DNA from: Aequorivita todarodis
GTDB taxonomy: Bacteria; Bacteroidota; Bacteroidia; Flavobacteriales; Flavobacteriaceae
Length of the DNA stretch: 64,000 bases
Reading direction: 5' to 3'
Assembly: GCF_028561335.1 (NCBI RefSeq)
Contig: NZ_JAQQTG010000015.1
Location: 65,433-129,432, forward strand
In this document: positions 51,249 to 59,982 of the stretch, in pieces
Numbering within the stretch: position 1 is the first letter of the stretch
Layout: every line of letters starts with the position of its first letter
Program-made: the position numbers and the translations under genes
Notes under the pieces: model-generated
What the model saw: only the letters and a program-made list of their open reading frames with translations
Database searches by the model: none
What the model was told of the DNA's origin: nothing

Positions 51249-52579
51249 TATCTAAATACTGAATTTGGAAACACAACAACGCTTTCAAAACCATCTTTTC
51301 CAACGGAAGCTACTCCGAAAAAATAGTTGTCAATCACAATACCTTCCAAGGTAAATTCTGAAACATCGCCTACGTATCGGCTGTGGTCCCAAGTTGGACT
51401 TGTGGTATCGCGCCAATAAATTTTATAACCCACTGCGCCATCAACTTTGTCCCATTTCAGCTTTGCGGAAGGCTCTACAATGCCGCCAATGGCAACGTTT
51501 GTTGGCGCAGGGGGCGCCCACGCAAGACTGGCCAGATTTATGGCGTTCACCGCTGTGAGCTTGGCGGCGTAATCGAAGTTTACAAATTTCAGTTTGTCGC
51601 CGTATTCTATTCCGTTTTCAGTGCGGATGTCTTGGTGCTGCTGATTGTAATTTTCGTGTGCTTCCATAATCCTGATTCCGGCCCAGCCCAAATCGTTAAA
51701 GGGACGATGGTGGCCGCCGCGACCAAAACGGTCCAATCTATAAATCATCATTGGGTTCATTTCTGGCATATATGTCTGCGTAGTCTTAAGAACATAACGG
51801 GCAAGTTGGCGCGAAATGCCGTCAACCTCGCCACCATAAAAGCGTCGCATTTGTCGCTCGCGTTCTGTTTCTGTGGGAGGAACGGGCTCGCTGAAAATCC
51901 TAAAATCGCGATTGCTTATTACGCCGTCCACGCCTTTTATGTTGCCAATCATATCGTTATTGAAAACGCCAATGATTTCCCAGCCTTGTGCTTTGGCATA
52001 GTCTGCAAAACCTTTACCGCCGAAAAGTCCCTGTTCCTCGCCGCTTAAACCTAAATAGATAATACTGCTTTCAAATTTATATTTTGAGAGAACCCGTGCC
52101 GCTTCAATGGTTCCGGCCATTCCGCTGGCATTGTCGTTGGCACCGGGTGCATCTTTGGTGAAATCGCTGCCGTCGCTATTTCGGGAGTCGATATCGCCAC
52201 TCATAATGATGTAGCGGTTGGGATATTTTGTGCCTTTTTGAACAGCGGCCACGTTTACAATCCAAGTATCCTTCGGAATGCGGTCATTGCCTTCAGCTTT
52301 TACGAAATCCTTTTGGTAGAAAACATTTAGGCAATCGTTACAATCTTTTGAAATGGTCTCGAATTCCCTTTTAATCCATCTTCGGGCAGCCCCGATTCCA
52401 CGGGTATTGCTTACGGTATCGCTAAATGTGTTGCGTGTGCCGAAGTTGGCAAGCGTGGTGATGTCTGCCCCAATCCGTTCCGCAGAAACCGAGTTGATGA
52501 TTTCATAAATTTTCTGATTGGTTTGGGAAAATATGGAAAACGAAATAGTTAGACTGACAATTAGAAAAAGACTTTTCAT
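51248..52579 (-). CDS. M28 family metallopeptidase with C-terminal fibronectin-like domain
   Basis: 443 residues. Signal MKSLFLIVSLTISFSIFS. The dizinc site is seen as APGANDNASGMAG (bridging Asp), GLSGEEQGLFGGKGF (catalytic Glu pair), FNNDMIGN (Asp) and RGGHHRPFND (His). The first ligand, His in the usual GHxD, is replaced by Asp in SGDIDSR. Residues about 355-443 form a fibronectin III-like domain (PPAPTNVAIGG, VGYKIYWRDTT). It is an exported aminopeptidase, probably of the outer face. The upstream 133 bp hold nothing recognisable. The stop codon touches the right heptamer array of element A. Confidence 0.93.
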   Translation of the reverse strand: MKSLFLIVSLTISFSIFSQTNQKIYEIINSVSAERIGADITTLANFGTRNTFSDTVSNTRGIGAARRWIKREFETISKDCNDCLNVFYQKDFVKAEGNDRIPKDTWIVNVAAVQKGTKYPNRYIIMSGDIDSRNSDGSDFTKDAPGANDNASGMAGTIEAARVLSKYKFESSIIYLGLSGEEQGLFGGKGFADYAKAQGWEIIGVFNNDMIGNIKGVDGVISNRDFRIFSEPVPPTETERERQMRRFYGGEVDGISRQLARYVLKTTQTYMPEMNPMMIYRLDRFGRGGHHRPFNDLGWAGIRIMEAHENYNQQHQDIRTENGIEYGDKLKFVNFDYAAKLTAVNAINLASLAWAPPAPTNVAIGGIVEPSAKLKWDKVDGAVGYKIYWRDTTSPTWDHSRYVGDVSEFTLEGIVIDNYFFGVASVGKDGFESVVVFPNSVFR

Positions 52580-52712
52580 CTAAGGAAATTTTTGTTTAAA
52601 AATACCAAAAAGAAAAGCAAAGACCTACAAGCTCGATAAAAACCTTTTTAGTGATAAAATTTCTGCTGAAAGATTTAGCGATTTAAGTATATATTAAAAC
52701 AATGCTGAAGTT

Positions 52713-53708
52713 TTATCTAAATCGATTTGTTGTGAAAAGTTGGATATCTGATTCTGAAAGTCCGACTTTGGTTTTTAAAATCTCCACATATTCGTCAGCG
52801 GTGTAAAGCGGATAATCCGTGCCGAAAACTATTCTGTCCTTGCCCAATTTATCGATATATCGTTTCAAGTCTGCAAATTCCGTATCGGTTAGTTTTTTTA
52901 CGCCTTCACTGTTTTTGTCAAGTGCCACGCCGGAAATGTCAAACAAAATGGAATGTTTTCTTAAAATTTCACTTTTGGAAAAAAGCGATATAAAAGTATC
53001 CAAAACATTCTTGGTTTTTTGGTTGAAGCCGCCCGAAGTCCCGAAATGCGCGATGGTAAGTTTGACGGGCGGTAAATCTCTTAAAATGGAATCTACAAGT
53101 ATTTCAACATCTGTTTCACCAAATTTAGGGTGCGAATTGTCAAAATGTAAGAGTATGGGCAGCTTGCTTTGGGCGGCCAATTTAAACACTGGGATTACTT
53201 TTTCTAAATGCGCCGGCTCGGTAAGATATACTTGGGAAGCATTAAAATGTAATTTTAGGCCGCTTTGCGTGTTTTTTGCCAAACATCGCTCCATTTCTTC
53301 CAAAGCGTATTCCTTTAGTGGGTCAATGGCAAAATAGGGTATTATTCTTTTTGGGTATTTTTTTGAAGCGTTAAAAAGATAATCATTCTCCCGCTGGAGT
53401 GCTTCATAGTTGTCTTTTCCCTTATAAAACTCTGGACTTCCATAAACGTAGCCCATTCCAATAAGTGCAATGGTGGTTGCTCCATTTCTCTTTAAAATGC
53501 TATCAATATTTGAATAATGGTAGTCTTCTTTGGAAAAAGGAATGCCAAGCGCCTTCCAATCCACAATGAGTTTTGGGCTCATAATATGAACGTGGCCATC
53601 GTACCATATTTTTATGCGCTTCTTTTTTCCTGCGTTTGGGATTACGGCAGAACAGGAAAGCAATACAATTATCATCCACAAATAATTGAAGATATGGATT
53701 CTTTTCAT
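52713..53708 (-). CDS. Amidohydrolase family lipoprotein
   Basis: 331 residues. Lipobox LLSCS (Cys19) follows MKRIHIFNYLWMIIVL. It is a TIM-barrel of the amidohydrolase_2 group: the metal motif DGHVHI on strand 1, LLHFDNSHPK, LTIAHFGTSGGF and the Asp in RIVFGTDYPLY. Enzymes of this group hydrolyse or decarboxylate small ring or amide compounds; the substrate is unknown. A lipidated, envelope-located member is uncommon because most are cytoplasmic. Three bases separate it from the upstream M23-type gene, so the two form an operon. Confidence 0.85.
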   Translation of the reverse strand: MKRIHIFNYLWMIIVLLSCSAVIPNAGKKKRIKIWYDGHVHIMSPKLIVDWKALGIPFSKEDYHYSNIDSILKRNGATTIALIGMGYVYGSPEFYKGKDNYEALQRENDYLFNASKKYPKRIIPYFAIDPLKEYALEEMERCLAKNTQSGLKLHFNASQVYLTEPAHLEKVIPVFKLAAQSKLPILLHFDNSHPKFGETDVEILVDSILRDLPPVKLTIAHFGTSGGFNQKTKNVLDTFISLFSKSEILRKHSILFDISGVALDKNSEGVKKLTDTEFADLKRYIDKLGKDRIVFGTDYPLYTADEYVEILKTKVGLSESDIQLFTTNRFR

Positions 53709-53711
53709 CGA

Positions 53712-54359
53712 TTAATAGGGGTTGGCTTCATAACTTGTATTTTTTTTAAGGCCGTGCGGATTTGGACTGGTATTGTTAAAATTATGTGGAATGGATTCGT
53801 AAGGGTACTGCCAACTGCCGGGACGCGTAACCACAAAATGCAGATGTGGATAGCCGGCCAGGCCTGTAGCACCGCTCTTTCCGATGGTATCAGCTTGCGA
53901 GACTATATCTCCTATCTCTACCAAAGCCCCGTTTAATGTTAGGTGCATATATTGGGCAAAGGAGCCGTCGTCGTGTTTTATGACCACCAAATTATTTGGA
54001 AATTCATAATCCAGGCCGCTTTCCTCAACCTGGACCACCGTCCCCGCACGCGAAGCTGTTATTATGGAGCTAATAACCATATTGAAATCCGTTGCAAATT
54101 GATCTGGTTGGCCTTCGCTGTGGTAGGAACCGCTACATTGGCTTAAACCCGTCCTAAATGTTTTACCCACGGGATAGGGCAGAACGTAGGCCGAGGTTTC
54201 CCAATCGGGATAATCCGCGTTCGGACAACCAACTTTTTCTGAACCTGTATTTGTGTGGTTAGTGTTCTGGTTTTCCGAAGCAGGATCTTGGGAGTCTTGA
54301 TTTTCTGAACATTCTGAAATTAAAAACAGTATTGGAATAAGCAGGGCAACTATTTTCAT
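53712..54359 (-). CDS. M23 family (LytM-like) peptidase lipoprotein
   Basis: 215 residues. The sequence MKIVALLIPILFLISECSEN gives a weak lipobox (ISEC, Cys17), followed by a polar linker of Asn, Gln and Ser. The M23 domain (about 90-200) has QFATDFNMV (the metal Asp), IITASRAGTVVQVEESG, YMHLTLNGALV and YPHLHFVVTRP with the HxH motif. The first zinc His is probably the one in YHSEGQPDQF. It may cut peptidoglycan cross-bridges or regulate amidases, or bind without cutting. It is upstream partner of the amidohydrolase gene (3-bp gap); a joint role in wall turnover is possible but unproven. Confidence 0.85.
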   Translation of the reverse strand: MKIVALLIPILFLISECSENQDSQDPASENQNTNHTNTGSEKVGCPNADYPDWETSAYVLPYPVGKTFRTGLSQCSGSYHSEGQPDQFATDFNMVISSIITASRAGTVVQVEESGLDYEFPNNLVVIKHDDGSFAQYMHLTLNGALVEIGDIVSQADTIGKSGATGLAGYPHLHFVVTRPGSWQYPYESIPHNFNNTSPNPHGLKKNTSYEANPY

Positions 54360-54485
54360 AATTGGAATATTTGTTTGGTTTAAATGTAGTTAGCCATAAT
54401 TTGTAGCAGCTTTAAATAAACCTTTTTTCAGTAAATAATAATTATATTTAAGCAATTTAGCTCCAACGTTCCATATTTTTGAAGG

Positions 54486-55547
54486 GTGGAAATACTCCGG
54501 GTTTTAATATTTTTATATTGCTTTCTGGGAATTTTTATTTCCGGAGGGCTGTTCTTTTATAAACGGAGTGTGGCCAATATTTCCTTGGCCTTGTTTATAC
54601 TTTTTTTCACGCTGGAACAGTTGGATTTTCTATACACCACCAGCCCTTTACTGGAACAATACCCTCAATATTTTTTGATTATTTACCCAATCTGCTTATT
54701 ATTTGGCCCATCTCTTTGGATTCATTTTAAATATGTAAAAAGCCCAGAAAGGAAATTCCAAGTTTGGGATTTGGCACATATGATTCCTTTTTTACTCTTT
54801 ATTCTAATTTTTATGGTCCCATTATTTAGGTTTTCAGGGGCAGAAAGACTGGCGTATTCCCAGGCTAATTTTATGGAGAAGATGATGCCGCTCAACTATC
54901 TGCGCACCACGCACGTAAGTATTTATGGTTTTGTGATGGTTTATTTTATTGTGAAAGAAAGGATATATAAAATGAAGAAACAGGGAATTTATCTCACTAT
55001 AATTGTGGCTATTTACTTTGTTTCGGCAATTTTGCAGAGTTACCTCACATCTTTTGCAGATAGCTATCGGCAGTTTGTAATTTACTTTTTCATCGCTTCC
55101 ACCATAATTCTGATTTCGGGATTTATACTTTATGCATATCCGAATATTTTGCAGCAAATCCATCAAAAATATTTCAGCAGCAATCTAAACGAGAAGGAAC
55201 GAAAACGGATCGCCCAGAAAATAGGGCAATTGGAGTCTGGGGAAAAATTCTTTTTGAACAGCGCAATCGATCTAAAAAGTTTTTGCGAAATGATAGGCGA
55301 GCGGCCACACTACGTCTCCCAGGTTTTTTCGGAGGAATTCAATACCTCGTTTTCCAATTTCATAAATGAAAAAAGGGTGGAATACGCAAAACAAATGTTG
55401 CAAAACCCTGAATTCGACAACCTAAAAATTCTGGCCATCGCCTTTGATTCGGGCTTTAACAACAACGTAACGTTCAACAAGGCATTTGTAAAATTCTGCG
55501 GAATGACTCCGGGAAAATTCAGAAAACACTCCCGAAAAAATAGTTAG
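54486..55547 (+). CDS. Membrane-bound AraC-family regulator
   Basis: 353 residues. Seven hydrophobic helices in the first 225 residues (VLIFLYCFLGIFISGGLFFY, ILFFTLEQLDFLY, LIIYPICLLFGPSLW and so on), then an AraC DNA-binding domain (about 255-350) with IDLKSFCEMIGERPHYVSQV and FDSGFNNNVTFNKAFVKFCG. It probably senses a membrane or external signal and binds DNA from the membrane. It starts with GTG; a TATTTTTG promoter element ends only 5 bp before, so the messenger may be nearly leaderless. Its last 4 bases overlap the convergent TolB-like gene. Confidence 0.88.
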   Translation: MEILRVLIFLYCFLGIFISGGLFFYKRSVANISLALFILFFTLEQLDFLYTTSPLLEQYPQYFLIIYPICLLFGPSLWIHFKYVKSPERKFQVWDLAHMIPFLLFILIFMVPLFRFSGAERLAYSQANFMEKMMPLNYLRTTHVSIYGFVMVYFIVKERIYKMKKQGIYLTIIVAIYFVSAILQSYLTSFADSYRQFVIYFFIASTIILISGFILYAYPNILQQIHQKYFSSNLNEKERKRIAQKIGQLESGEKFFLNSAIDLKSFCEMIGERPHYVSQVFSEEFNTSFSNFINEKRVEYAKQMLQNPEFDNLKILAIAFDSGFNNNVTFNKAFVKFCGMTPGKFRKHSRKNS

Positions 55548-56410
55548 TTTTCCTCAGCAACGAGCGCCAATTTCCTACCATCGGGGCTAATGGCCATACG
55601 GCTAATGTTTTTTATACCATAATCGCTTAAGGAAGCCACTTTGTTCCATTCGGGCTCGCCGAGGGTGTCGTACATAAACAGACTGCTACCGCTACCCACC
55701 AAAATCTGCGTGTCGTTTATCCAAACATAATCCTGAATTCCAATGGGCAACTGGGTCACGAAAAAATTTTCCAGCGAATCCATATCCAAAAGATAAAGGT
55801 CCAAATTTCCTTCATCGTTAACCAGGGTATAGCTCATCGTATTTGTTTTTGGAACTTTTTGAAGCGAACGGCCGGCATTGTAAAACAGAGTATCGGCAGT
55901 TTTTGAAGCCACATCGATTAGCACCAAATCCATTTTATCGCCATCCAAAACCGTGGCGAGCATTTTTTTGTCGTTGTAAAAGGCAAAATATGCAACTTGC
56001 AAATCTTTTATAATTTCTGAAGACTTGCCCGTAGCCGGACTGTAACGATACAACCGCTGCAAGCCATCTTTGTCCAATCTCACGGCAGCCACGTCTTCAT
56101 TTGAAGGAAATTTTTGTGGCGAATATTCGCCGCCCTCGGTTTTTTGATTGACCCACTTTTGAAGCTTTGAAGTCAAATCATATTCTGAAATATCTGTCTG
56201 CCCATTATTATTTCCGGCAAAAACAAGTTTTTCATTTGAAATGAAGGAAGGCTGATTGTCGTAACCTTCGTTATTTGAAATATTTCGGGCGTTTAGCACT
56301 TGCAACCCTTCGTATGCGGGCGCAATATCAAAAACATATACTTCGGTGTTTTCTTGTGCAAATGTGAAAGGGGAAGTGGCGAGGATAAAAAGGAAAAGGA
56401 GCTTTTTCAT
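55544..56410 (-). CDS. Exported TolB-like beta-propeller protein
   Basis: 288 residues. Signal MKKLLFLFILATSPFTFA. The rest is a six-bladed propeller of the TolB/PD40 kind with blade motifs such as GYDNQPSFISNEKLVFAGNN, GGEYSPQKFPSNEDVAAVRL, YVWINDTQILVGSG and ISRMAISPDGRKLALVA. There is no hydrolase domain, so it is a binding protein or a scaffold in the periplasm. It stands alone, convergent with the membrane AraC gene by a 4-base overlap. Confidence 0.82.
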   Translation of the reverse strand: MKKLLFLFILATSPFTFAQENTEVYVFDIAPAYEGLQVLNARNISNNEGYDNQPSFISNEKLVFAGNNNGQTDISEYDLTSKLQKWVNQKTEGGEYSPQKFPSNEDVAAVRLDKDGLQRLYRYSPATGKSSEIIKDLQVAYFAFYNDKKMLATVLDGDKMDLVLIDVASKTADTLFYNAGRSLQKVPKTNTMSYTLVNDEGNLDLYLLDMDSLENFFVTQLPIGIQDYVWINDTQILVGSGSSLFMYDTLGEPEWNKVASLSDYGIKNISRMAISPDGRKLALVAEEN

Positions 56411-56513
56411 TACAAATCATTTTTCTTCAAAAATAGCAAAGTCTGCGCCATAAAAAAGAAAACCACGGATTCAAAACTAACTTTAGCATTTATTTGAGAA
56501 ATCCCTAAAAAAA

Positions 56514-56544
56514 GACCCCAAAGGTTTCAAAAACCTTTGGGGTC
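56514..56544 (-). terminator. Terminator of the beta-oxidation operon
   Basis: Perfect 14-bp stem GACCCCAAAGGTTT / AAACCTTTGGGGTC with a 3-nt loop. On the minus strand a run of seven T follows. It lies 20 bp after the acyl-CoA dehydrogenase stop. Confidence 0.9.
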
Positions 56545-56563
56545 CGGTATAGTCAATACACTT

Positions 56564-58375
56564 TTAGAAAGGATATGTATTTTCAGCAATTACCTTATGG
56601 GCAATCGTTCGTCTCAACTCACCTATGTTCGGCATGTTTTGATATTTGGTGAAACGCTTAAGCCCCATCAGCATCGCGCGTTGCTCATCACCTTCGGCAA
56701 AGGAAAGAATGGATTCCTTGGCTTTTACGGTAATTATGTCAACGGCGTGATAAAGGTACAATTGCGACATTGCAATTTGTTCCTTTTGCGAATCCTCGCC
56801 GAAACGTTTTGCGTTTTTTTCCGTTCTCAATATTGCGCTTTCGGCCATATAGATTTCAATCAATATATCGGCGGCCGCCATTAGTGTTTGTTGGTGTTCC
56901 TCCAATTCGGTTCCGTATTTTTGAACGGCGCTTCCGGCAACCATTAAGAATACTTTTTTCAGTTTGGCGATCATCGCCTTCTCCTCTGAAAGCAATTCCG
57001 AAAAGTCCGGAGTTTCAAAGGAAGGGATTCCCATCAATTCCTCTGCCACTGCCTGCGCCGGATTCAACAAATCTACGTGGCCCTTCATCGCTTTTTTGAC
57101 GAGCATTCCCACGGCCAACATTCTGTTTATTTCGTTTGTTCCTTCGTAAATACGGGCAATACGAGCATCGCGCCAGGCAGATTCCATAGGAGTATCTGCA
57201 CTGTAACCCATTCCACCGTAAATCTGTATGCCTTCATCGCTACAATTTTGAATATCTTCGGAAACGGCTACTTTCAAAATGGAGCACTCAATGGCGTATT
57301 CCTCGACCCCTTTCAATTCGGCTTCTTGGTGGCTATTGCCAGCTTTTACGCGAAGCGCGATTCGGTCCTCAATATTTTTTCCGGCACGGTAGCTGGCGCT
57401 TTCGCCTACGTATGCGCTGGTTGCCATCTCGGCAAGTTTCAGTTTTATTGCCCCGAAGGAAGAGATGGGCACGCCAAACTGAACCCGTTCATTCGCATAT
57501 TTCACGGCGTTGGCAATTACCCGGCGTTGCGCGTCCAGACTGGCGGCGGCGAGTTTTATACGACCCACGTTCAGGGCGTTCATCGCAATCTTGAACCCTT
57601 CGCCGCGCTCGCCGAGCATATTTTCAACCGGAACTTTGGTATCACTGAAGAAAACCTGGCGGGTAGAGGAGGAGTGGATTCCGAGTTTATTTTCTTCCTC
57701 GCCCATTGAAATTCCGTTCTCAGGATCATTTTCAACAATAAACCCGGTGATGTACTTGTCATCCTCAATTCTGGCAAATACAATCATGGTATGGCAGAAA
57801 CCTGAATTGGAAATCCACATTTTTTGGCCGCTGATTTTGTAATATTTTCCATCATCGGAAAGCACCGCTTTGGTTTTACCGCTGTTGGCATCACTTCCCG
57901 CGCCGGGTTCCGTCAGGGCATAAGCGCCAAACCATTCGCCTGTGGCGAGTTTTGGGACGTATTTTTTCTTTTGCTCCTCGGTGCCGTAAAGGGTGATAGG
58001 CAATGTTCCAATACCTGTGTGGGCGCCAAAAGCCGTGGCAATGGAGCCCGTAGCACCTGAAATATAGTCACAGACCAACATGGTCGTGGTAAAGCTCATA
58101 CCGAGTCCACCGTATTCTTCGGGTACGGCTACACCGAGCAAACCGAGTTCCCCGGCTTTTTTCATGATTTCCTCGGTAAGTTCATAATCTTTATGCTCAA
58201 ACCGTTCTTTTTTGGGCCAGATTTCGCGATCTACAAATTCCTTCACGGAATCGCGCATCATTTTTTGTTCTTCGGAAAAATCTTCGGGTGTGAAGACGTC
58301 TTCGGCTTTGGTTTCCTTTACGAGAAATTGTCCTCCTCGAAGTAATTCGTTATTTTTTGTTTCAGTTGCGCTCAT
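56564..58375 (-). CDS. Acyl-CoA dehydrogenase
   Basis: 603 residues. This FAD enzyme does the first step of fatty-acid beta-oxidation, introducing the 2,3 double bond. Seen: ALTEPGAGSDANSGKTKA and KMWISNSGFCHTMIVFARI (FAD and substrate loops), ERVQFGVPISSFGAIKLKLA, IYGGMGYSADTPMESAWRDA and the catalytic Glu in RIARIYEGTNEINR. It is longer than the 380-residue short-chain type because of a C-terminal helical extension of about 170 residues, as in the very-long-chain enzymes. It is last in the MarR-fadB-thiolase order, from which it is separated by element B (58389-58680). Confidence 0.95.
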   Translation of the reverse strand: MSATETKNNELLRGGQFLVKETKAEDVFTPEDFSEEQKMMRDSVKEFVDREIWPKKERFEHKDYELTEEIMKKAGELGLLGVAVPEEYGGLGMSFTTTMLVCDYISGATGSIATAFGAHTGIGTLPITLYGTEEQKKKYVPKLATGEWFGAYALTEPGAGSDANSGKTKAVLSDDGKYYKISGQKMWISNSGFCHTMIVFARIEDDKYITGFIVENDPENGISMGEEENKLGIHSSSTRQVFFSDTKVPVENMLGERGEGFKIAMNALNVGRIKLAAASLDAQRRVIANAVKYANERVQFGVPISSFGAIKLKLAEMATSAYVGESASYRAGKNIEDRIALRVKAGNSHQEAELKGVEEYAIECSILKVAVSEDIQNCSDEGIQIYGGMGYSADTPMESAWRDARIARIYEGTNEINRMLAVGMLVKKAMKGHVDLLNPAQAVAEELMGIPSFETPDFSELLSEEKAMIAKLKKVFLMVAGSAVQKYGTELEEHQQTLMAAADILIEIYMAESAILRTEKNAKRFGEDSQKEQIAMSQLYLYHAVDIITVKAKESILSFAEGDEQRAMLMGLKRFTKYQNMPNIGELRRTIAHKVIAENTYPF

Positions 58376-58388
58376 ATTTTTTTAATTT

Positions 58389-58680
58389 GACGTAGGACGG
58401 TAAGACATAAGACGTAAGACTTAAGTTGCCATCACTATTACTGTTTTTTGTATTTTTTTTAATTATATTTTTAAGAAATATTCTTTTCTGGGTTTTCCAT
58501 AAATCTTGTAATTATTCCTTGAATGGATTGAACCTTTCTTTCTAAATGTTCAAAGGTTTCTTTTGCCAATTCAATTCTTTCATTCCAAATTGTAAGTTAT
58601 CTAAAATTATGTCTTGCTACCATATTATTTAGGTTTTAAAAATTTAGTCTTACGTCTTATGTCCTACCGTCTTAAGTCTC
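58389..58680. mobile_element. Decayed four-helix-bundle element between inverted heptamer arrays (element B)
   Basis: The left array in 7-nt register is GACGTAG, GACGGTA, AGACATA, AGACGTA, AGACTTA (58389-58423). The right array is GTCTTAC, GTCTTAT, GTCCTAC, CGTCTTA (58647-58674). Bases 58396-58421 match the complement of 58646-58671 in 25 of 26 positions. Inside lies only the broken four-helix-bundle gene. The right array ends next to the thiolase stop codon, so the element split the beta-oxidation operon. The rest of this 304-bp gap is empty. Confidence 0.55.
58471..58623 (-). pseudogene. Four-helix-bundle (IVP family) remnant with in-frame stop
   Basis: From the ATG at 58621-58623 the frame reads MVARHNFR, a TAA stop, then LTIWNERIELAKETFEHLER and ends RFMENPEKNIS before TAA at 58471. 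The opening (RHNFR-x-LTIW) equals the first residues of many four-helix-bundle proteins (HNFKKLxIW). Only about 50 of the usual 115-125 codons are left, so there is both a stop and an internal deletion. It was not made from the gene at 50832, whose N-terminus differs, so it belongs to another subgroup of the family. Confidence 0.6.
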
Positions 58681-59870
58681 TATTTAAGAAACTCATAAAC
58701 CCCAGCAGCCCCTTGCCCGGTCCCCACGCACATCGTTACCATTCCATACTTGCCTTGGAGGTTTCGTTTGCGCATTTCGTCAAAAAGTTGGACGGAGAGT
58801 TTAGCACCGGTACAGCCCAGTGGGTGGCCCAAAGCGATGGCACCGCCGTTTACGTTTACTCTTTCCTTATCCAATCCGAGTTCGCGGATTACCGCTAACG
58901 ACTGTGAGGCAAAAGCTTCATTCAATTCTATAAGTTCCATTTGGTCCTGCTTCATTCCTGCTTGTTTTAAAGCCTTCGGGATTGCGTAAACCGGACCAAT
59001 TCCCATAATGCTCGGCTCCACCCCAACAGCGGCAAAGCTTACCAATCTGGCAATAGGTTCCAGGTTTAGTTCCTTTACCATTTCCTCGCTCATAATAACG
59101 GCAAAGGCAGCGCCATCGCTCATTTGCGATGAGTTTCCTGCGGTAACGCTTCCGCCTTGGGCGAAAACGGGTCGAAGTTTGGAAAGAGCTTCAAGATTGG
59201 TTCCCTTTCTTGGACCTTCATCCTTGGTTACCGTATATTTTCTTGTTTCCTTTTTCCCTGAATCATTTACAAAAGTTTCCTCAATTTCTATGGGTACAAT
59301 TTGATCTTGGAAGCGATTTTCTTCCTGGGCCTTTAGCGCGCGCATCTGGCTTGTGTAGGCAAATTCATCCTGGTCCTCACGGGAAACGTTGTATTTTTTG
59401 GCAACTGCTTCCGCAGTTAGGCCCATATTCCAATAATAGTCCTCGTGGCCTTGCTTTGCCAATTTATAATCGGGAACGGGTTTGAACCCGCCCATAGGAA
59501 TAAAGCTCATACTTTCCGCACCTCCTGCGATGATACAATCTGCCATTCCATTTTGGATCTTGGCGGTTGCAATGGAAATGGTCTCCAATCCCGAAGCACA
59601 ATAACGGTTGACGGTCATCCCTGGAATTTCCACAATATCCAGACCCATCAACGAGATGAAGCGCCCCATGTTCAGGCCCTGTTCAGCTTCGGGCATGGCG
59701 TTGCCCACAATTACATCGTCAATTCGTTTTTTGTCGAGTTGCGGCAGTTCGTTCATTATATATTTAATGGTTTCCGCGGCCAGTTCATCCGGTCTTTTAA
59801 AACGGAATACTCCTCTGGGGGCTTTGCCCACTGCGGTTCGGTATGCTTTTACTATATATGCTGTTCTCAT
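58680..59870 (-). CDS. fadA: Acetyl-CoA C-acyltransferase (3-ketoacyl-CoA thiolase)
   Basis: 396 residues, last step of each beta-oxidation turn, releasing acetyl-CoA. Nucleophile Cys91 is in TVNRYCASGLETIS; then MSFIPMGGFKP, INEAFA-like ELNEAFASQSLAV, the His in GGAIALGHPLGCTGAK and the second Cys in VTMCVGTGQGAAGVYE. All catalytic residues are present. It belongs to the minus-strand unit with the FadB-like gene upstream (112 bp, filled by an inverted-repeat element) and the acyl-CoA dehydrogenase downstream. Acetyl-CoA formed joins the pool also fed by Acs. Confidence 0.95.
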   Translation of the reverse strand: MRTAYIVKAYRTAVGKAPRGVFRFKRPDELAAETIKYIMNELPQLDKKRIDDVIVGNAMPEAEQGLNMGRFISLMGLDIVEIPGMTVNRYCASGLETISIATAKIQNGMADCIIAGGAESMSFIPMGGFKPVPDYKLAKQGHEDYYWNMGLTAEAVAKKYNVSREDQDEFAYTSQMRALKAQEENRFQDQIVPIEIEETFVNDSGKKETRKYTVTKDEGPRKGTNLEALSKLRPVFAQGGSVTAGNSSQMSDGAAFAVIMSEEMVKELNLEPIARLVSFAAVGVEPSIMGIGPVYAIPKALKQAGMKQDQMELIELNEAFASQSLAVIRELGLDKERVNVNGGAIALGHPLGCTGAKLSVQLFDEMRKRNLQGKYGMVTMCVGTGQGAAGVYEFLK

Positions 59871-59875
59871 AATCG

Positions 59876-59980
59876 GCCCCCTCTAACTCCCCCAAAGGGG
59901 GAGAAATTGAAACGGGGTAGTTTTTTAATTAAACATTTTTTCTATTCTTACTCCTCCCCTTTGGGGAGGCAGGGTGGGGC
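59876..59980. repeat. 105-bp inverted-repeat element inside the beta-oxidation operon
   Basis: Left end with CTCCCCCAAAGGGGGAG (59887-59903) and right end with CCTCCCCTTTGGGGAGG (59953-59969) are each self-complementary. The two ends (59876-59903 and 59951-59980) also form an imperfect inverted pair of about 28 bp around an AT-rich centre. GC-rich ends are unlike the surrounding DNA. It fills almost the whole gap between the thiolase and FadB-like genes. Confidence 0.65.
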
Positions 59981-59982
59981 TT

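Noticed and set aside
59876-59980. Inverted repeats in the fad operon as CRISPR repeats
   Set aside because: Only two units in inverted order, no spacers and no cas genes in the window.
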